Shown: positions 16,729-24,620 of the stretch, one piece after another
Numbering within the stretch: position 1 is the stretch's first letter
Layout of the letters: every line of letters starts with the position of its first letter
DNA from: an uncultured Sphingomonadaceae bacterium
Lineage (GTDB): Bacteria; Pseudomonadota; Alphaproteobacteria; Sphingomonadales; Sphingomonadaceae
Assembly (NCBI GenBank): GCA_946479505.1
Contig: CAMLGC010000034.1
Span: 1 to 26,240 of the forward strand
DNA length: 26,240 nucleotides
Direction of reading: 5' to 3'
The notes under the pieces: generated by a model
Database searches by the model: none
What the model was told of the DNA's origin: nothing
Seen by the model: only the letters and a program-made list of their open reading frames with translations
Made by a program: the position numbers and the translations under genes

Positions 16729-17484
16729 ATGAGCGATACTGCGACCCTGCCCCCGGCCGAACAGCTCAAATCGGCGCGCGAGATGGCCGAAGCTCATCCG
16801 ACGCGTTGGCCGGGCGAAAGCACCGATTATCGCCGCGCACGCACCGATCTGCTCGCCGAGGAGATCGAGCTTCGTCGCCACATTCAACGCGTCGCCGAAC
16901 GCCGCCGCGCGCTCCCGCCCGGCCCCGAGGCGAAGGATTATCGCTTCCTCGACGCGGCCGGAAACGAGCTCGGCCTCGCCGATCTGTTCGGTGCCCACGA
17001 CACGCTCTTCACCTATTTCTGGATGTACGGCCCCGAGCGCGAACGGCCCTGTCCGATGTGCACCTCGTTCGTCGGCTCGCTCGACATCCCCGCGCCCGAC
17101 ATCGAGCAGCGGGTTGCGCTCGCCATCGTCGGCCGCTCGCCGGTCGCGCGCCAGCGTGCCTTCGCCCGCGAACGCGGCTGGACTCATCTCAATTTCTACC
17201 AGACCGTCGGCGACGATTTCGCACGCGACATCAACGCACTGACCGACGATGGCGAAGGCGCGGCCGTCCTCGTCTGGAAGCGCAAGCCTGCCCCGTCGAA
17301 GGACGGGGGCGACAGGGTGCGCCTGTTCTGGGCAGCCGAAGGCGGGCCGGAAACCGCCGACACCGGCTTCGATCCGCATCTCGCCCCCGATCCGACGCCG
17401 CTGTGGAACATCCTCGACATGACCCCCGAGGGCCGCGGCACCGATTGGTATCCCAGCCTCGATTACGGCGCCGGCGCGCGCTGA
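16729..17484 (+). CDS. DUF899 thioredoxin-fold protein
   Basis: A 251-residue DUF899 protein. The family has a thioredoxin-like fold, and the motif CPMC (about 108-111, followed by TSF) is its dithiol-like signature; function is uncharacterised, with a redox role suggested by fold. Typical family pieces are 'DYRFLDAAGN', 'LFTYFWMYG' and the C-terminal 'LWNILDMTPEGRG'. The start at 16729 is chosen because GAGGAG lies six bases upstream; the frame extends further but into the operator region. It is the first gene of the nine-gene cluster divergent from the HxlR-type regulator, and members of the cluster are separated by 46 bases or fewer. Confidence 0.92.
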   Translation: MSDTATLPPAEQLKSAREMAEAHPTRWPGESTDYRRARTDLLAEEIELRRHIQRVAERRRALPPGPEAKDYRFLDAAGNELGLADLFGAHDTLFTYFWMYGPERERPCPMCTSFVGSLDIPAPDIEQRVALAIVGRSPVARQRAFARERGWTHLNFYQTVGDDFARDINALTDDGEGAAVLVWKRKPAPSKDGGDRVRLFWAAEGGPETADTGFDPHLAPDPTPLWNILDMTPEGRGTDWYPSLDYGAGAR

Positions 17485-17511
17485 CCGTCTTACCCTCCAG
17501 GAGAACCTCCG

Positions 17512-17946
17512 ATGTCCCAGATGATCTTCGTCAACCTCCCCGTCGCCGATGTCGCCAGGTCGACCGCGTTCTACGAAGCGATCGGCTTCGAGAAGAACGC
17601 CAAGTTCAGCAACGAGCAGGCATCGTCGATGGTGTGGTCCGATTCAATCGTCGTCATGCTACTCGCAAGGCCGTTCTACGCGACCTTCACGCCCAAACAG
17701 ATCGCCGACTCGCATGCGACCAGCGGCGCACTCTATGCCTTGTCGTTCGTCAGCCGCGCCGACGTGAATGCGGTCACCGAGGCCGCGATCGCCGCGGGCG
17801 GTCGCGAAGCCCACGATCCCGAGGACGATGGCTTCATGTACAGCCGCGCGTTCGAGGATTTCGACGGGCACGGCTGGGGACCGTTCTGGATGGACCCGGC
17901 CGCCGCCGAGCAGGGCCCGCCCGAGCATCAGCCGATCGCCGACTGA
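17512..17946 (+). CDS. VOC-superfamily (glyoxalase-like) protein
   Basis: A 144-residue single-module vicinal oxygen chelate protein of the lactoylglutathione lyase-like type that starts 'MSQMIFVNLPVADVARSTAF'. Relatives include glyoxalases, bleomycin-binding proteins and extradiol dioxygenases, so the exact reaction cannot be assigned. It follows the DUF899 gene by 27 bases with a GGAG ribosome binding site and is the second gene of the cluster. Confidence 0.88.
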   Translation: MSQMIFVNLPVADVARSTAFYEAIGFEKNAKFSNEQASSMVWSDSIVVMLLARPFYATFTPKQIADSHATSGALYALSFVSRADVNAVTEAAIAAGGREAHDPEDDGFMYSRAFEDFDGHGWGPFWMDPAAAEQGPPEHQPIAD

Positions 17947-17992
17947 CGAGCGCGACGCACGTCTGCCCCGCAGGTGGATTGGGAGAAAAGGA

Positions 17993-18676
17993 ATGACGAA
18001 GCCCGTCATCACCGCGCTCGACTGGGTGCCCGACGGCGCCAAGGGCCTGGTGCGAGACATGCGCGTCCGCTGGGCGCTCGAGGAGGTCGGGCAGCCCTAC
18101 GATGTTCGCTACGTAAGCTTCGGCCCGAAGGACCCGTCGCACTGCGCCCGCCATCCGTTCGGACAGGTCCCGACCTATGAGCGCGATGGGCTCGTCCTGT
18201 TCGAATCGGGCGCAATCGTGCTCCACATCGCCCAGAACCATCCCGGCCTGCTGCCGGCCGACCCACAAGGACGGGCCCGTGCAATCTCGTGGCTGTTCGC
18301 CGCACTAAATTCGGTCGAGCCGGTCGTATGGGAGCATGTGACGTCGGCGATATTCGAGAGCGATCGGCCTTGGGCGGCGCAGCGCAGGCCATTGGTGGTC
18401 GAGCGCATCAAGGGGCGCTTGGGCGAGCTTTCTAAGCATCTCGGCGATACTGACTGGCTCGATGGCGCCTTCAGCGTCGGCGACCTGATGATGGTGACGG
18501 TGCTGCGCATCCTGCGCGCGACCGATCTGGTCGAGCAATTTCCCAACCTCGCCGCCTACCGCGCCCGCGGCGAATCGCGTCCCGCCTTCCAACGCGCGCT
18601 CGACGCGCAGTTGGCGGGCTTCACCGGCGCACCACCGCCGGGGTTCGCAATGCCGGGCAAGGTGTCCCCGCAATGA
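17993..18676 (+). CDS. Glutathione S-transferase family protein
   Basis: A 227-residue cytosolic GST. The N-terminal thioredoxin-fold half contains 'GQVPTYERDGLVLFESGAIV', with the cis-Pro (VP) and ES glutathione-binding segment. The helical C-terminal half contains 'FSVGDLMMVTVLRI', like the N-capping box of GSTs. The ATG at 17993 follows GGAGAAAAGGA; the longer frame upstream overlaps the VOC gene and is rejected. The substrate is unknown. Its stop overlaps a small membrane peptide start as ATGA. Confidence 0.92.
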   Translation: MTKPVITALDWVPDGAKGLVRDMRVRWALEEVGQPYDVRYVSFGPKDPSHCARHPFGQVPTYERDGLVLFESGAIVLHIAQNHPGLLPADPQGRARAISWLFAALNSVEPVVWEHVTSAIFESDRPWAAQRRPLVVERIKGRLGELSKHLGDTDWLDGAFSVGDLMMVTVLRILRATDLVEQFPNLAAYRARGESRPAFQRALDAQLAGFTGAPPPGFAMPGKVSPQ

Positions 18677-18777
18677 GGCGCATCCTCCGCACATCCAGCA
18701 GCATCACGCTTGCATTCGCCGCGTTCGCGATCACCATCGCCGTGATCGTGCTGAGCCGGGGGGCACCCTTCGCCTGA
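18673..18777 (+). CDS. 34-residue single-pass membrane peptide
   Basis: A short frame starting MRRILRTSSS, then a hydrophobic stretch of about 18 residues (ITLAFAAFAITIAVIVLS), then RGAPFA. It fits a small inner-membrane protein with its basic N-terminus inside. The ATGA overlap with the GST stop, the tight position in an operon and the fact that it fills a gap the neighbours do not use support it being translated. No Shine-Dalgarno of its own is clear, so coupling is presumed. Confidence 0.5.
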   Translation: MRRILRTSSSITLAFAAFAITIAVIVLSRGAPFA

Positions 18778-18793
18778 TCCTTCGAGGAGAGGA

Positions 18794-19510
18794 ATGATGA
18801 CCTACGTTCAAGGGTTCGTGATCCCGGCGTTCGATCGCGAACGCTATCGCGACATGGCGGCCAAGGCCGCGCCCATCTTTCAGGAATATGGCGCCGACCG
18901 CATCGTCGAATGCTGGGGCGACGACATTCCCGACGGCAAGCAGACCGACCTGAAGCGCGCCGTGCAGGCCAAACCCGACGAGCAGATCGCCTATTCGTGG
19001 ATATTCTGGCCCGACAAGGCGACCTGCGACGCCGCGTCGGAAAAGATGATGGCCGACGAGCGCATGAAGCCCGACGGCACGCCGATCCCGTTCGACATGA
19101 AACGGATGATCTATGCTGGCTTCGAAACCGTCATGGACACCGGCAATGGCGGCAGTTTCAGCTACGTAGACGGTATGGTCGCCCCCGTGCCGGCCTCCGC
19201 CAAAGACGAATATCTCACCCACGCCCGGATGGCGGCGGGCCTCTTCGAGCAGGCCGGCGCCACGCGCCTCGTCGAGAATTGGGGCACCGACGTGCCCGAC
19301 GGCAAGGTTACTGACTTCAAGCGCGCGGTCGCGGCCAAGGAGGACGAGACCGTCGTCTTCTCGTGGATCGAATGGCCCGACAAGAAAACGCGCGACGCCG
19401 GCATGGCTGCGATCATGGAAGATCCGGCGATGCGCGACACGCCGATGCCGTTCGACGGCAAGCGCATGGTCTTCGGCGGCTTCGTGCCGATCCTCGATAC
19501 CGACGCCTGA
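18794..19510 (+). CDS. Tandem DUF1428 protein (two YbaA-like domains)
   Basis: A 238-residue protein in two homologous halves (about 1-118 and 122-238). Matching segments include 'ECWGDDIPDGKQTDLKRAV' with 'ENWGTDVPDGKVTDFKRAV', and 'YSWIFWPDK' with 'FSWIEWPDK'. DUF1428 proteins are normally a single domain of about 117 residues with a ferredoxin-like/ABM dimer fold and no known activity. Here the dimer appears to have been made one chain by duplication and fusion. GGAGAGGA lies just before the ATG. It is the fifth gene of the cluster. Confidence 0.92.
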   Translation: MMTYVQGFVIPAFDRERYRDMAAKAAPIFQEYGADRIVECWGDDIPDGKQTDLKRAVQAKPDEQIAYSWIFWPDKATCDAASEKMMADERMKPDGTPIPFDMKRMIYAGFETVMDTGNGGSFSYVDGMVAPVPASAKDEYLTHARMAAGLFEQAGATRLVENWGTDVPDGKVTDFKRAVAAKEDETVVFSWIEWPDKKTRDAGMAAIMEDPAMRDTPMPFDGKRMVFGGFVPILDTDA

Positions 19511-19523
19511 CAGGAGAGCTAGA

Positions 19524-20303
19524 ATGCCCAACCCGCATGGCACCCCGATCTGGTACGAGCTGCTGACCGCCGATCCGGCCGCCTCGAAGGCCTTTTACGA
19601 CGACGTGCTCGGCTGGAACATCGAAGCCGAGCCTTCGGGCGACATGGATTACCGCATGATCGACACCGGGCGCGGCAACGGGCTCGCCGGCGGCGTGATG
19701 CGGCTGACCGATGAGATGCGCCAGGGCGGCGCGCGGCCGATGTGGCTGTTCTACATCGGCGTCGATGACGTCGATGCGACCGTCGCGAAGGTCGAGGCCG
19801 CAGGCGGCGGCACGATCATGCCGCCCTGGTCGATCGAGGGCGTCGGCCGGATGGCGCTGGTGCGCGATCCGCAGGGCATCCCCTTCTACGTGATGCGCGG
19901 TGCAAGTGACGAATCGAGCACCGCCTTCGAGCTCGCGGGCATGGGCAAGTGCAACTGGAACGAGCTGGCGACGCCCGACCAGCAGGCCGCCAATGCCTTC
20001 TATGCCGAGGTGTTCGGCTGGTCCTATCCCGACAGGATGCCGATGGGCGACATGGGCGATTACGTCTTCATCGACGCCGCCGGCACGGCGATCGGCGCGA
20101 CGATGACCGCGTCGCAGCCCGGCCAGCCGACCGGGTGGCAACTCTACTTCCGCGCGCCCGACATCGACGCGGCGGCGGAGAAGGTCACCAACAACGGCGG
20201 CACCGTCCACGCCGGCCCGATGGACGTCCCCGGCGGCGACCGCGTCATTGTCGCGAGCGATCCGGCGGGCGTGCCGTTCGGCGTCGTCGCGCCCGGCAAG
20301 TGA
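19524..20303 (+). CDS. Two-domain VOC-superfamily protein
   Basis: A 259-residue protein with two glyoxalase-fold modules (about 5-128 and 136-259). Each begins with a strand of the type 'PIWYELLTADPAASKAFY' or 'CNWNELATPDQQAANAFY' and ends with 'DPQGIPFYVM' or 'DPAGVPFGVV'. Such double-module VOC proteins of about 260 residues are a recognised group, often annotated as glyoxalase/bleomycin resistance, with no firm reaction. AGGAGAG precedes the ATG; the gene lies 13 bases after the DUF1428 gene. Confidence 0.92.
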   Translation: MPNPHGTPIWYELLTADPAASKAFYDDVLGWNIEAEPSGDMDYRMIDTGRGNGLAGGVMRLTDEMRQGGARPMWLFYIGVDDVDATVAKVEAAGGGTIMPPWSIEGVGRMALVRDPQGIPFYVMRGASDESSTAFELAGMGKCNWNELATPDQQAANAFYAEVFGWSYPDRMPMGDMGDYVFIDAAGTAIGATMTASQPGQPTGWQLYFRAPDIDAAAEKVTNNGGTVHAGPMDVPGGDRVIVASDPAGVPFGVVAPGK

Positions 20304-20314
20304 GGAGAGCAACG

Positions 20315-20800
20315 ATGGCCGGAAACAAGATGACGACGTGCCTGTGGTTCGACAATAACGAGGCGCGCAACGCCGCCGAATTCTACGCCGCCACCTTTCC
20401 CGACAGCCATGTCGGCCCCGGCCACGCGTCGCCGAACGACAATCCGTCGGCCAAAGAGGGCGAGGAGCTGACGGTGGAGTTCACGTTGCTTGGCCAGCCG
20501 TTCGTCGGCCTCAACGGCGGCCCGCATTTCAAGCCCAACGAGGCGGTGAGCTTCATGGTGCTGACCGACGATCAGGAGCAGACCGACCGCTATTGGAACG
20601 CGATCGTCGAAGGTGGCGGCCAGGAAAGCATGTGCGGCTGGTGCAAGGATCGCTGGGGCTTTTCGTGGCAGATCACCCCGCGCGCACTGCTCGAGGCGAC
20701 GACCGACCCTGATCGCGCCGCCGCCAAGCGCGCGATGGACGCGATGATGACGATGAAGAAGATCGACATCGCCGCAATCGAAGCCGCGCGGGAGGGCTGA
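20315..20800 (+). CDS. PhnB-like VOC protein (3-demethylubiquinone-9 3-methyltransferase-like domain)
   Basis: A 161-residue protein of the PhnB-like VOC family ('CLWFDNNEARNAAEFYAATF', then 'VEFTLLGQPFVGLNGG', 'MCGWCKDRWGFSWQITP'). Family annotation as a methyltransferase is historical; the fold is VOC and the activity unknown. The ATG at 20315 has GAGGAG nine bases upstream; it begins eleven bases after the two-domain VOC stop and four bases before the next GST. Confidence 0.92.
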   Translation: MAGNKMTTCLWFDNNEARNAAEFYAATFPDSHVGPGHASPNDNPSAKEGEELTVEFTLLGQPFVGLNGGPHFKPNEAVSFMVLTDDQEQTDRYWNAIVEGGGQESMCGWCKDRWGFSWQITPRALLEATTDPDRAAAKRAMDAMMTMKKIDIAAIEAAREG

Positions 20801-20804
20801 ACCG

Positions 20805-21455
20805 ATGCTCGCGCTCTACGGCCATCCCTTCTCGTCCTACACCTGGAAGGCGCTGATTCCGCTGTACGCGAACGGGACGGAATTCGCGTTTCGCGAGGTC
20901 GGCCCCGATCATCCCGATGCTGCGGCGTTCGTCGCGGCAGAGCATCCGGCGGGCAAGTTCCCGGTGCTGGCGGATGATGACACGGTTGTGATCGAAGCGA
21001 CCTCGATCATCGAATATCTCGCATTGCGCCATCCCGGCCCTGCCCCCCTGATCCCCGACGACCGGGCGCAGGCCGTCACCGCGCGGATGCTAGACCGGGT
21101 GTTCGACAATTACGTGATGGGGAACATGCAGCGTGTGGTGAGCGCATACATCGTAAACGAGGACAATCCCGACCCGGCGGAGGTTGCGGCCGGAAAGAAC
21201 GGGCTGCTGCGCGCCTATCGATGGCTCGAACGCTGGCTGGAACGCCGGTCGCTGCCCCCGCACGTCTCGCTCGTCACCTGCGCCGCCGCGCCGTCGCTCT
21301 TCTACGCCGACTGGGTCGAGCGCATCCCCGAAGACTGCCCGCGCCTCGCTGCGTTGCGCGCCGAGCTGCTCGCGCTTCCCCCGGCCGCGCGCTGCGTGGA
21401 GGATGCGCGGCCCTACCGCGCCTGGTTCCCGCCCGGCGCCCCCGACCGAGACTGA
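20805..21455 (+). CDS. Glutathione S-transferase family protein
   Basis: A 216-residue cytosolic GST-like protein. The N-terminus 'LALYGHPFSSYTWKALIPLY' has a Ser in the usual catalytic neighbourhood, followed by 'GKFPVLADDDTVVIEATSII' with the cis-Pro and the acidic glutathione-contact residue. A helical C-terminal domain follows. It starts four bases after the PhnB-like gene and is the second GST of the cluster. It differs clearly from the one at 17993, so the two are not a recent duplication. Confidence 0.9.
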   Translation: MLALYGHPFSSYTWKALIPLYANGTEFAFREVGPDHPDAAAFVAAEHPAGKFPVLADDDTVVIEATSIIEYLALRHPGPAPLIPDDRAQAVTARMLDRVFDNYVMGNMQRVVSAYIVNEDNPDPAEVAAGKNGLLRAYRWLERWLERRSLPPHVSLVTCAAAPSLFYADWVERIPEDCPRLAALRAELLALPPAARCVEDARPYRAWFPPGAPDRD

Positions 21456-21466
21456 AGGATATCGCC

Positions 21467-21925
21467 ATGACCGACACCAGGGAGCTGCGCATCACCCGCT
21501 ATATCGACGCCCCGCCCGAAACGGTGTGGGACGCGATGGTCGACCGCCAGGAGGAATGGTGGTGCCCCAAACCATGGCGCGCCGAGTTTGATGTCAAGGA
21601 GACCCGCGCCGGCGGACGCTGCGACGTCACGATGTATGGTCCCGAGGGTGAGGTGCATCCGCACAACGGCATCTATCTCGCATTCGACGAGGGCAAACGC
21701 TTCGTCACCACCGATGCGGTGCAGGGCGATTTCGAGCCGGCGCGCCCGTTCATGATCGGCATCTGGGAGATCGAGCCCGAGGGCATCGGCACCCGCTACA
21801 CCGCCCGCGCCCGCCACTGGACCGACGAGGCGAAGGCCGAGCACGAGAAGATGGGCTTCGAACAAGGCTGGGGCGCCTGCGCCGATCAGCTCAAGGCGCT
21901 GTGCGAAGCGGGGGCAAAAGGCTAG
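21467..21925 (+). CDS. SRPBCC (AHSA1-type) lipid/ligand-binding protein
   Basis: A 152-residue START-like protein of the AHSA1/SRPBCC group. It opens 'ITRYIDAPPETVWDAMVD', has a central 'EEWWCPKPW', and ends 'GFEQGWGACADQLKAL', all typical. The family binds small hydrophobic molecules in a deep cavity; no catalytic role is certain. AAGGA eight bases before the ATG supports the start. It is the last gene of the cluster, followed by a terminator-like hairpin. Confidence 0.93.
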   Translation: MTDTRELRITRYIDAPPETVWDAMVDRQEEWWCPKPWRAEFDVKETRAGGRCDVTMYGPEGEVHPHNGIYLAFDEGKRFVTTDAVQGDFEPARPFMIGIWEIEPEGIGTRYTARARHWTDEAKAEHEKMGFEQGWGACADQLKALCEAGAKG

Positions 21926-21934
21926 AACACGAAC

Positions 21935-21964
21935 AAATCCTCCCCGCTTTGCGAGGGAGGATTT
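21935..21964. terminator. Bidirectional terminator hairpin between convergent genes
   Basis: AAATCCTCCC (21935-21944) and GGGAGGATTT (21955-21964) form a perfect 10-bp stem with a small inner CGC-TTT-GCG stem. It lies ten bases after the SRPBCC stop and touches the J-domain gene stop, so it can serve both strands. The T-tract is short. The C/G-rich arms resemble those of the repeat at 24524. Confidence 0.55.
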
Positions 21965-22572
21965 CAGGCAAAAGCCGGCGCCTTCCTCAGCCGCTGATAT
22001 GCCTCGATCACCTCTTGCAGCGCGCGTTCGTGGGTTCGGTCGCCGCCGTTGCGGTCGGGGTGGTAGCGGCGGAGGAGCTCGGCGTAGCGGGCGCGCAGCG
22101 CGTGGCGGTCGGCATCCACCTCCAGCCCCATCACGCGCATCGCCTTGCGATCGCCCTCGGACAGTGGCCGCCCATCCTTGCGCTCGCGCGCGACGCGCTC
22201 GCGGAAGCGCGCGCCGATCGCGTCGAGCGGATCGCTGAAATCGCCCCAGCGCGGCGGGCGGTCGGCACCGGCGTGTGCGAAGGCGCGCGTCTCGCGTTCC
22301 CACCCTGCGAACGGCCGCTGCGCCTCGCTGATCTCGTCGGCGCTCATGCCGCTGAAGAAATTGTACGCCGAATTGAATTCGCGGACGTGATCGAGGCAGA
22401 ACCAGCGATAAGGCCGCGGCTGATCGGCCGGCCCCGCATCGCGGCGCGTGTCGGGATCGGGCGCGCGAAACTCGCCCGCCGCCGTGCAGCCCGGCGCCTC
22501 GCACACGCGTTCGCTCTCCTCCACCCGGCCGTGGAACCGCGTGTTGGGCCTGTCTTTCCGTGGGTGTCGCAA
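21964..22572 (-). CDS. J-domain (DnaJ-like) protein
   Basis: About 202 residues. A Cys-containing N-terminal region (CEAPGC, 'FCLDHVREFNSAYNFFSGMS') is followed by a C-terminal J domain whose HPD motif is intact (HPDRNGGD), as needed to stimulate Hsp70. Relatives sit beside bolA in many alphaproteobacteria. The start is uncertain: the frame opens at a GTG at 22620 that would overlap the bolA start, while TTG at 22572, with GGGGAG five bases upstream, gives a better-fitting N-terminus and clears the promoter. The C-terminal placing of the J domain is a known variant of the family. Confidence 0.86.
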   Translation of the reverse strand: MRHPRKDRPNTRFHGRVEESERVCEAPGCTAAGEFRAPDPDTRRDAGPADQPRPYRWFCLDHVREFNSAYNFFSGMSADEISEAQRPFAGWERETRAFAHAGADRPPRWGDFSDPLDAIGARFRERVARERKDGRPLSEGDRKAMRVMGLEVDADRHALRARYAELLRRYHPDRNGGDRTHERALQEVIEAYQRLRKAPAFA

Positions 22573-22597
22573 CCTTGCTCCCCGCTTCGGGCAAAGC

Positions 22598-22611
22598 CGC
22601 CTATATAGGCG
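22598..22611. promoter_or_regulatory. Palindromic shared -10 for bolA and the J-domain gene
   Basis: CGCCTATATAGGCG is a perfect 14-bp palindrome between the two divergent starts. On either strand TATATA reads as a -10. For bolA the predicted transcript would begin at about the ATG (22614), giving a leaderless message, in line with the absence of a Shine-Dalgarno. TTGCTC at 22575-22580 is a poor, widely spaced -35. The palindrome could instead be a regulator site. Confidence 0.4.
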
Positions 22612-22613
22612 CG

Positions 22614-22901
22614 ATGACACCGCCTTCCACCGGCCCCGTCGCTGCCGAAATCGCGACCCGCCTCACCGCCGCGCTCGCCCCGACGCATCTCGAGGTTGTC
22701 AACGACAGCGCGACGCATCGCGGCCATGCCGGCGACGACGGCTCGGGCGAATCGCACTTCACCGTCGTGATCGAATCTCCCGCCTTTACCGGCGCCTCGC
22801 GCGTCGAGCGCCAGCGGATGGTGAACAAGGCCTTGGGGAATTTGTTGTCGGAGCGTATCCATGCGCTCGGCATCCGGGCGCGCGCACCGGGAGACGGCTG
22901 A
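22614..22901 (+). CDS. bolA: BolA family protein
   Basis: A 95-residue BolA-type protein. The family core is clear: 'HFTVVIESPAFTGASRVERQ', then 'MVNKALGNLL' and IHALGIRA. BolA proteins pair with monothiol glutaredoxins in iron-sulfur cluster and iron regulation, and some act as transcription factors. The ATG at 22614 is preferred over an upstream one at 22560 because it matches the family length. No ribosome binding site precedes it. The stop TGA is followed at once by the next GST ATG. Confidence 0.94.
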   Translation: MTPPSTGPVAAEIATRLTAALAPTHLEVVNDSATHRGHAGDDGSGESHFTVVIESPAFTGASRVERQRMVNKALGNLLSERIHALGIRARAPGDG

Positions 22902-23609
22902 ATGATCTACAAGCTCTGGTATTGGCCTTCGATCCAGGGACGCGGCGAGTTCGTCCGCCTCGCGATGGAAGCCGGCGGGATCGACTATCGCGATTGCGCG
23001 CGCAGCCAGGGTGCCGAGGCGCTGATCGAGCGCATGCACGCGATCTACAGCCGCCAGCCGTTCGCGCCGCCCTTCCTCGAGCTCGACGGCTTCGCGATCG
23101 CGCAGGTGGCGAACATCCTGATGTATCTGGGCGAGCGCCACGATCTCGCGCCCACGCCGATGGCGGACCGGCTGTGGCTGGGCCAGCTCCAGCTCACCAT
23201 CGCCGACATGGTCGCGGAGGTCCACAACGTCCACCATCCGGTCGCGATCGGCGCCTATTATGCCGAGCAAAGGCCAGAAGCCGCGCGCGCCGCAGAGCAG
23301 TTTCGCGAACAGCGCATGCCCAAGTTCCTCGATCACTTCGAGGCGGCGACCCGCGCCAACAAGGGCATGTGGATCATCGACGATCGCTGGACGCCGGTCG
23401 ACACCTCGCTGTTCCAGCTCGTCGAGGGGCTGCGGTACATGTTCCCCAGGCGGATGAAGACGCTCGAACCCCACGTGCCCGGTCTCGTCGCGATCCACGA
23501 CCAGGTCGCCGATCTGCCCGGCATCCGCGCCTATCTCGCCAGCGACCGCCGCATCCCCTTCAACGAGGACGGCATCTTCCGCCACCATCCCGAGCTCGAC
23601 GGAGACTAG
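22902..23609 (+). CDS. Glutathione S-transferase family protein
   Basis: A 235-residue GST with an N-terminal thioredoxin-fold domain ('YKLWYWPSIQGRGEFVRLAM' and 'PFAPPFLELDGFAIAQVANI', where Gln-Val replaces the more usual Glu-Ser contact). A helical C-terminal domain holds 'WTPVDTSLFQLVEGLRY'. The start directly follows the bolA stop, so expression with bolA is likely. The substrate is unknown. Confidence 0.9.
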   Translation: MIYKLWYWPSIQGRGEFVRLAMEAGGIDYRDCARSQGAEALIERMHAIYSRQPFAPPFLELDGFAIAQVANILMYLGERHDLAPTPMADRLWLGQLQLTIADMVAEVHNVHHPVAIGAYYAEQRPEAARAAEQFREQRMPKFLDHFEAATRANKGMWIIDDRWTPVDTSLFQLVEGLRYMFPRRMKTLEPHVPGLVAIHDQVADLPGIRAYLASDRRIPFNEDGIFRHHPELDGD

Positions 23610-23615
23610 GGCCGC

Positions 23616-24518
23616 ATGACCAACGACGACTTCGTCCTCCAGACGATCACTCCCGTCACGCACGACCTCGGCGGGTTCAAGGTCCACCGAACATTGCCCA
23701 ACAAGGCGCGGACGATGGTGGGGCCGTTCCTCTTCTTCGACCAGATGGGGCCGGCGCGCCTTTCGGTGGGCGAGGGGATGGACGTGCGCCCGCACCCGCA
23801 TATCAACCTCGCCACGGTCACCTATCTCTTCGCCGGCGCGATCGATCATCGCGACAGCCTGGGCACCTTCGCGACGATCGAGCCGGGCGCGGTCAACCTG
23901 ATGACCGCCGGCAGCGGCATCGTCCATTCGGAGCGCTCGCCCACCGCCGAGCGCGAACACGGCCCCGAGCTGTCGGGCATCCAGACCTGGATCGCGCTTC
24001 CCGACGATCGCGAGGAAATGGCCCCCGCGTTCGAGCACGTCGCCAAGGCCGATTTGCCGGTGGTCGAGGACACCTGCGCCAAGGCGCGCGTGGTGATGGG
24101 CAGCCTGTGGGGCCGCCAGGCTCCGACCACCACCTATGCCGAGACGATCTACGCCGACATCGCGCTGGCGGCGGGCGGCGCGATCCCGATCGATGCCGAG
24201 GCGGACGAGCGCGCGATCTACCTCGCCGAAGGGGAGGCGAGCCTCGACGGCCTGACGCTCGACCCGATGACGCTCTACGTCCTCCGCCCGGGTGCCGCCG
24301 CGACGCTACGGTCGGACAGCGGCGCCCGCGTCATGCTCTGCGGCGGCGAGGCCTTCGCCACCCCGCGCCACGTCTGGTGGAACTTCGTCTCGTCGAGCCG
24401 CGAGCGGATCAACGAGGCCAAGCGCGCGTGGAAAGCGGGCGAGTTCCCGAAGGTGCCCGGCGACGAGAAGGAATGGATTCCAATTCCGGAAGTGCCGATG
24501 ACGGTGAGCTATCCGTAG
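23616..24518 (+). CDS. Pirin family protein
   Basis: A 300-residue pirin, a bicupin. The N-terminal cupin keeps the metal ligands: H60 and H62 in HPHINLAT, H104 and E106 in GSGIVHSE. Bacterial pirins are iron-binding proteins; some have quercetinase-like dioxygenase activity and others affect metabolic enzymes, so the role here is open. The ATG follows the GST stop by six bases, making bolA-GST-pirin a likely transcription unit. The last residues (EWIPIPEVP) are typical of the family. Confidence 0.94.
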   Translation: MTNDDFVLQTITPVTHDLGGFKVHRTLPNKARTMVGPFLFFDQMGPARLSVGEGMDVRPHPHINLATVTYLFAGAIDHRDSLGTFATIEPGAVNLMTAGSGIVHSERSPTAEREHGPELSGIQTWIALPDDREEMAPAFEHVAKADLPVVEDTCAKARVVMGSLWGRQAPTTTYAETIYADIALAAGGAIPIDAEADERAIYLAEGEASLDGLTLDPMTLYVLRPGAAATLRSDSGARVMLCGGEAFATPRHVWWNFVSSSRERINEAKRAWKAGEFPKVPGDEKEWIPIPEVPMTVSYP

Positions 24519-24523
24519 TCTCT

Positions 24524-24618
24524 CCCCTCCCGCTTGCGGGAGGGGTCGGGGGAGGGCATGTTCCAGGCGCGGCGATGTGGACAGGCCCTCCCCTAGCCCC
24601 TCCCGCAAGCGGGAGGGG
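24524..24618. repeat. 95-bp palindromic repeat element between pirin and hydrolase genes
   Basis: The outer arms (24524-24556 and 24585-24618) are near-perfect reverse complements, with differences at a three-base block. Each arm itself contains the hairpin CCCCTCCCGCTTGCGGGAGG or its complement. The middle 25 bases are not paired. It belongs to the same general type as common C/G-rich palindromes of sphingomonad intergenic DNA but differs in sequence from the element at 9100. It could end the pirin transcript, and it ends two bases before the hydrolase start codon. Confidence 0.88.
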
Positions 24619-24620
24619 AA

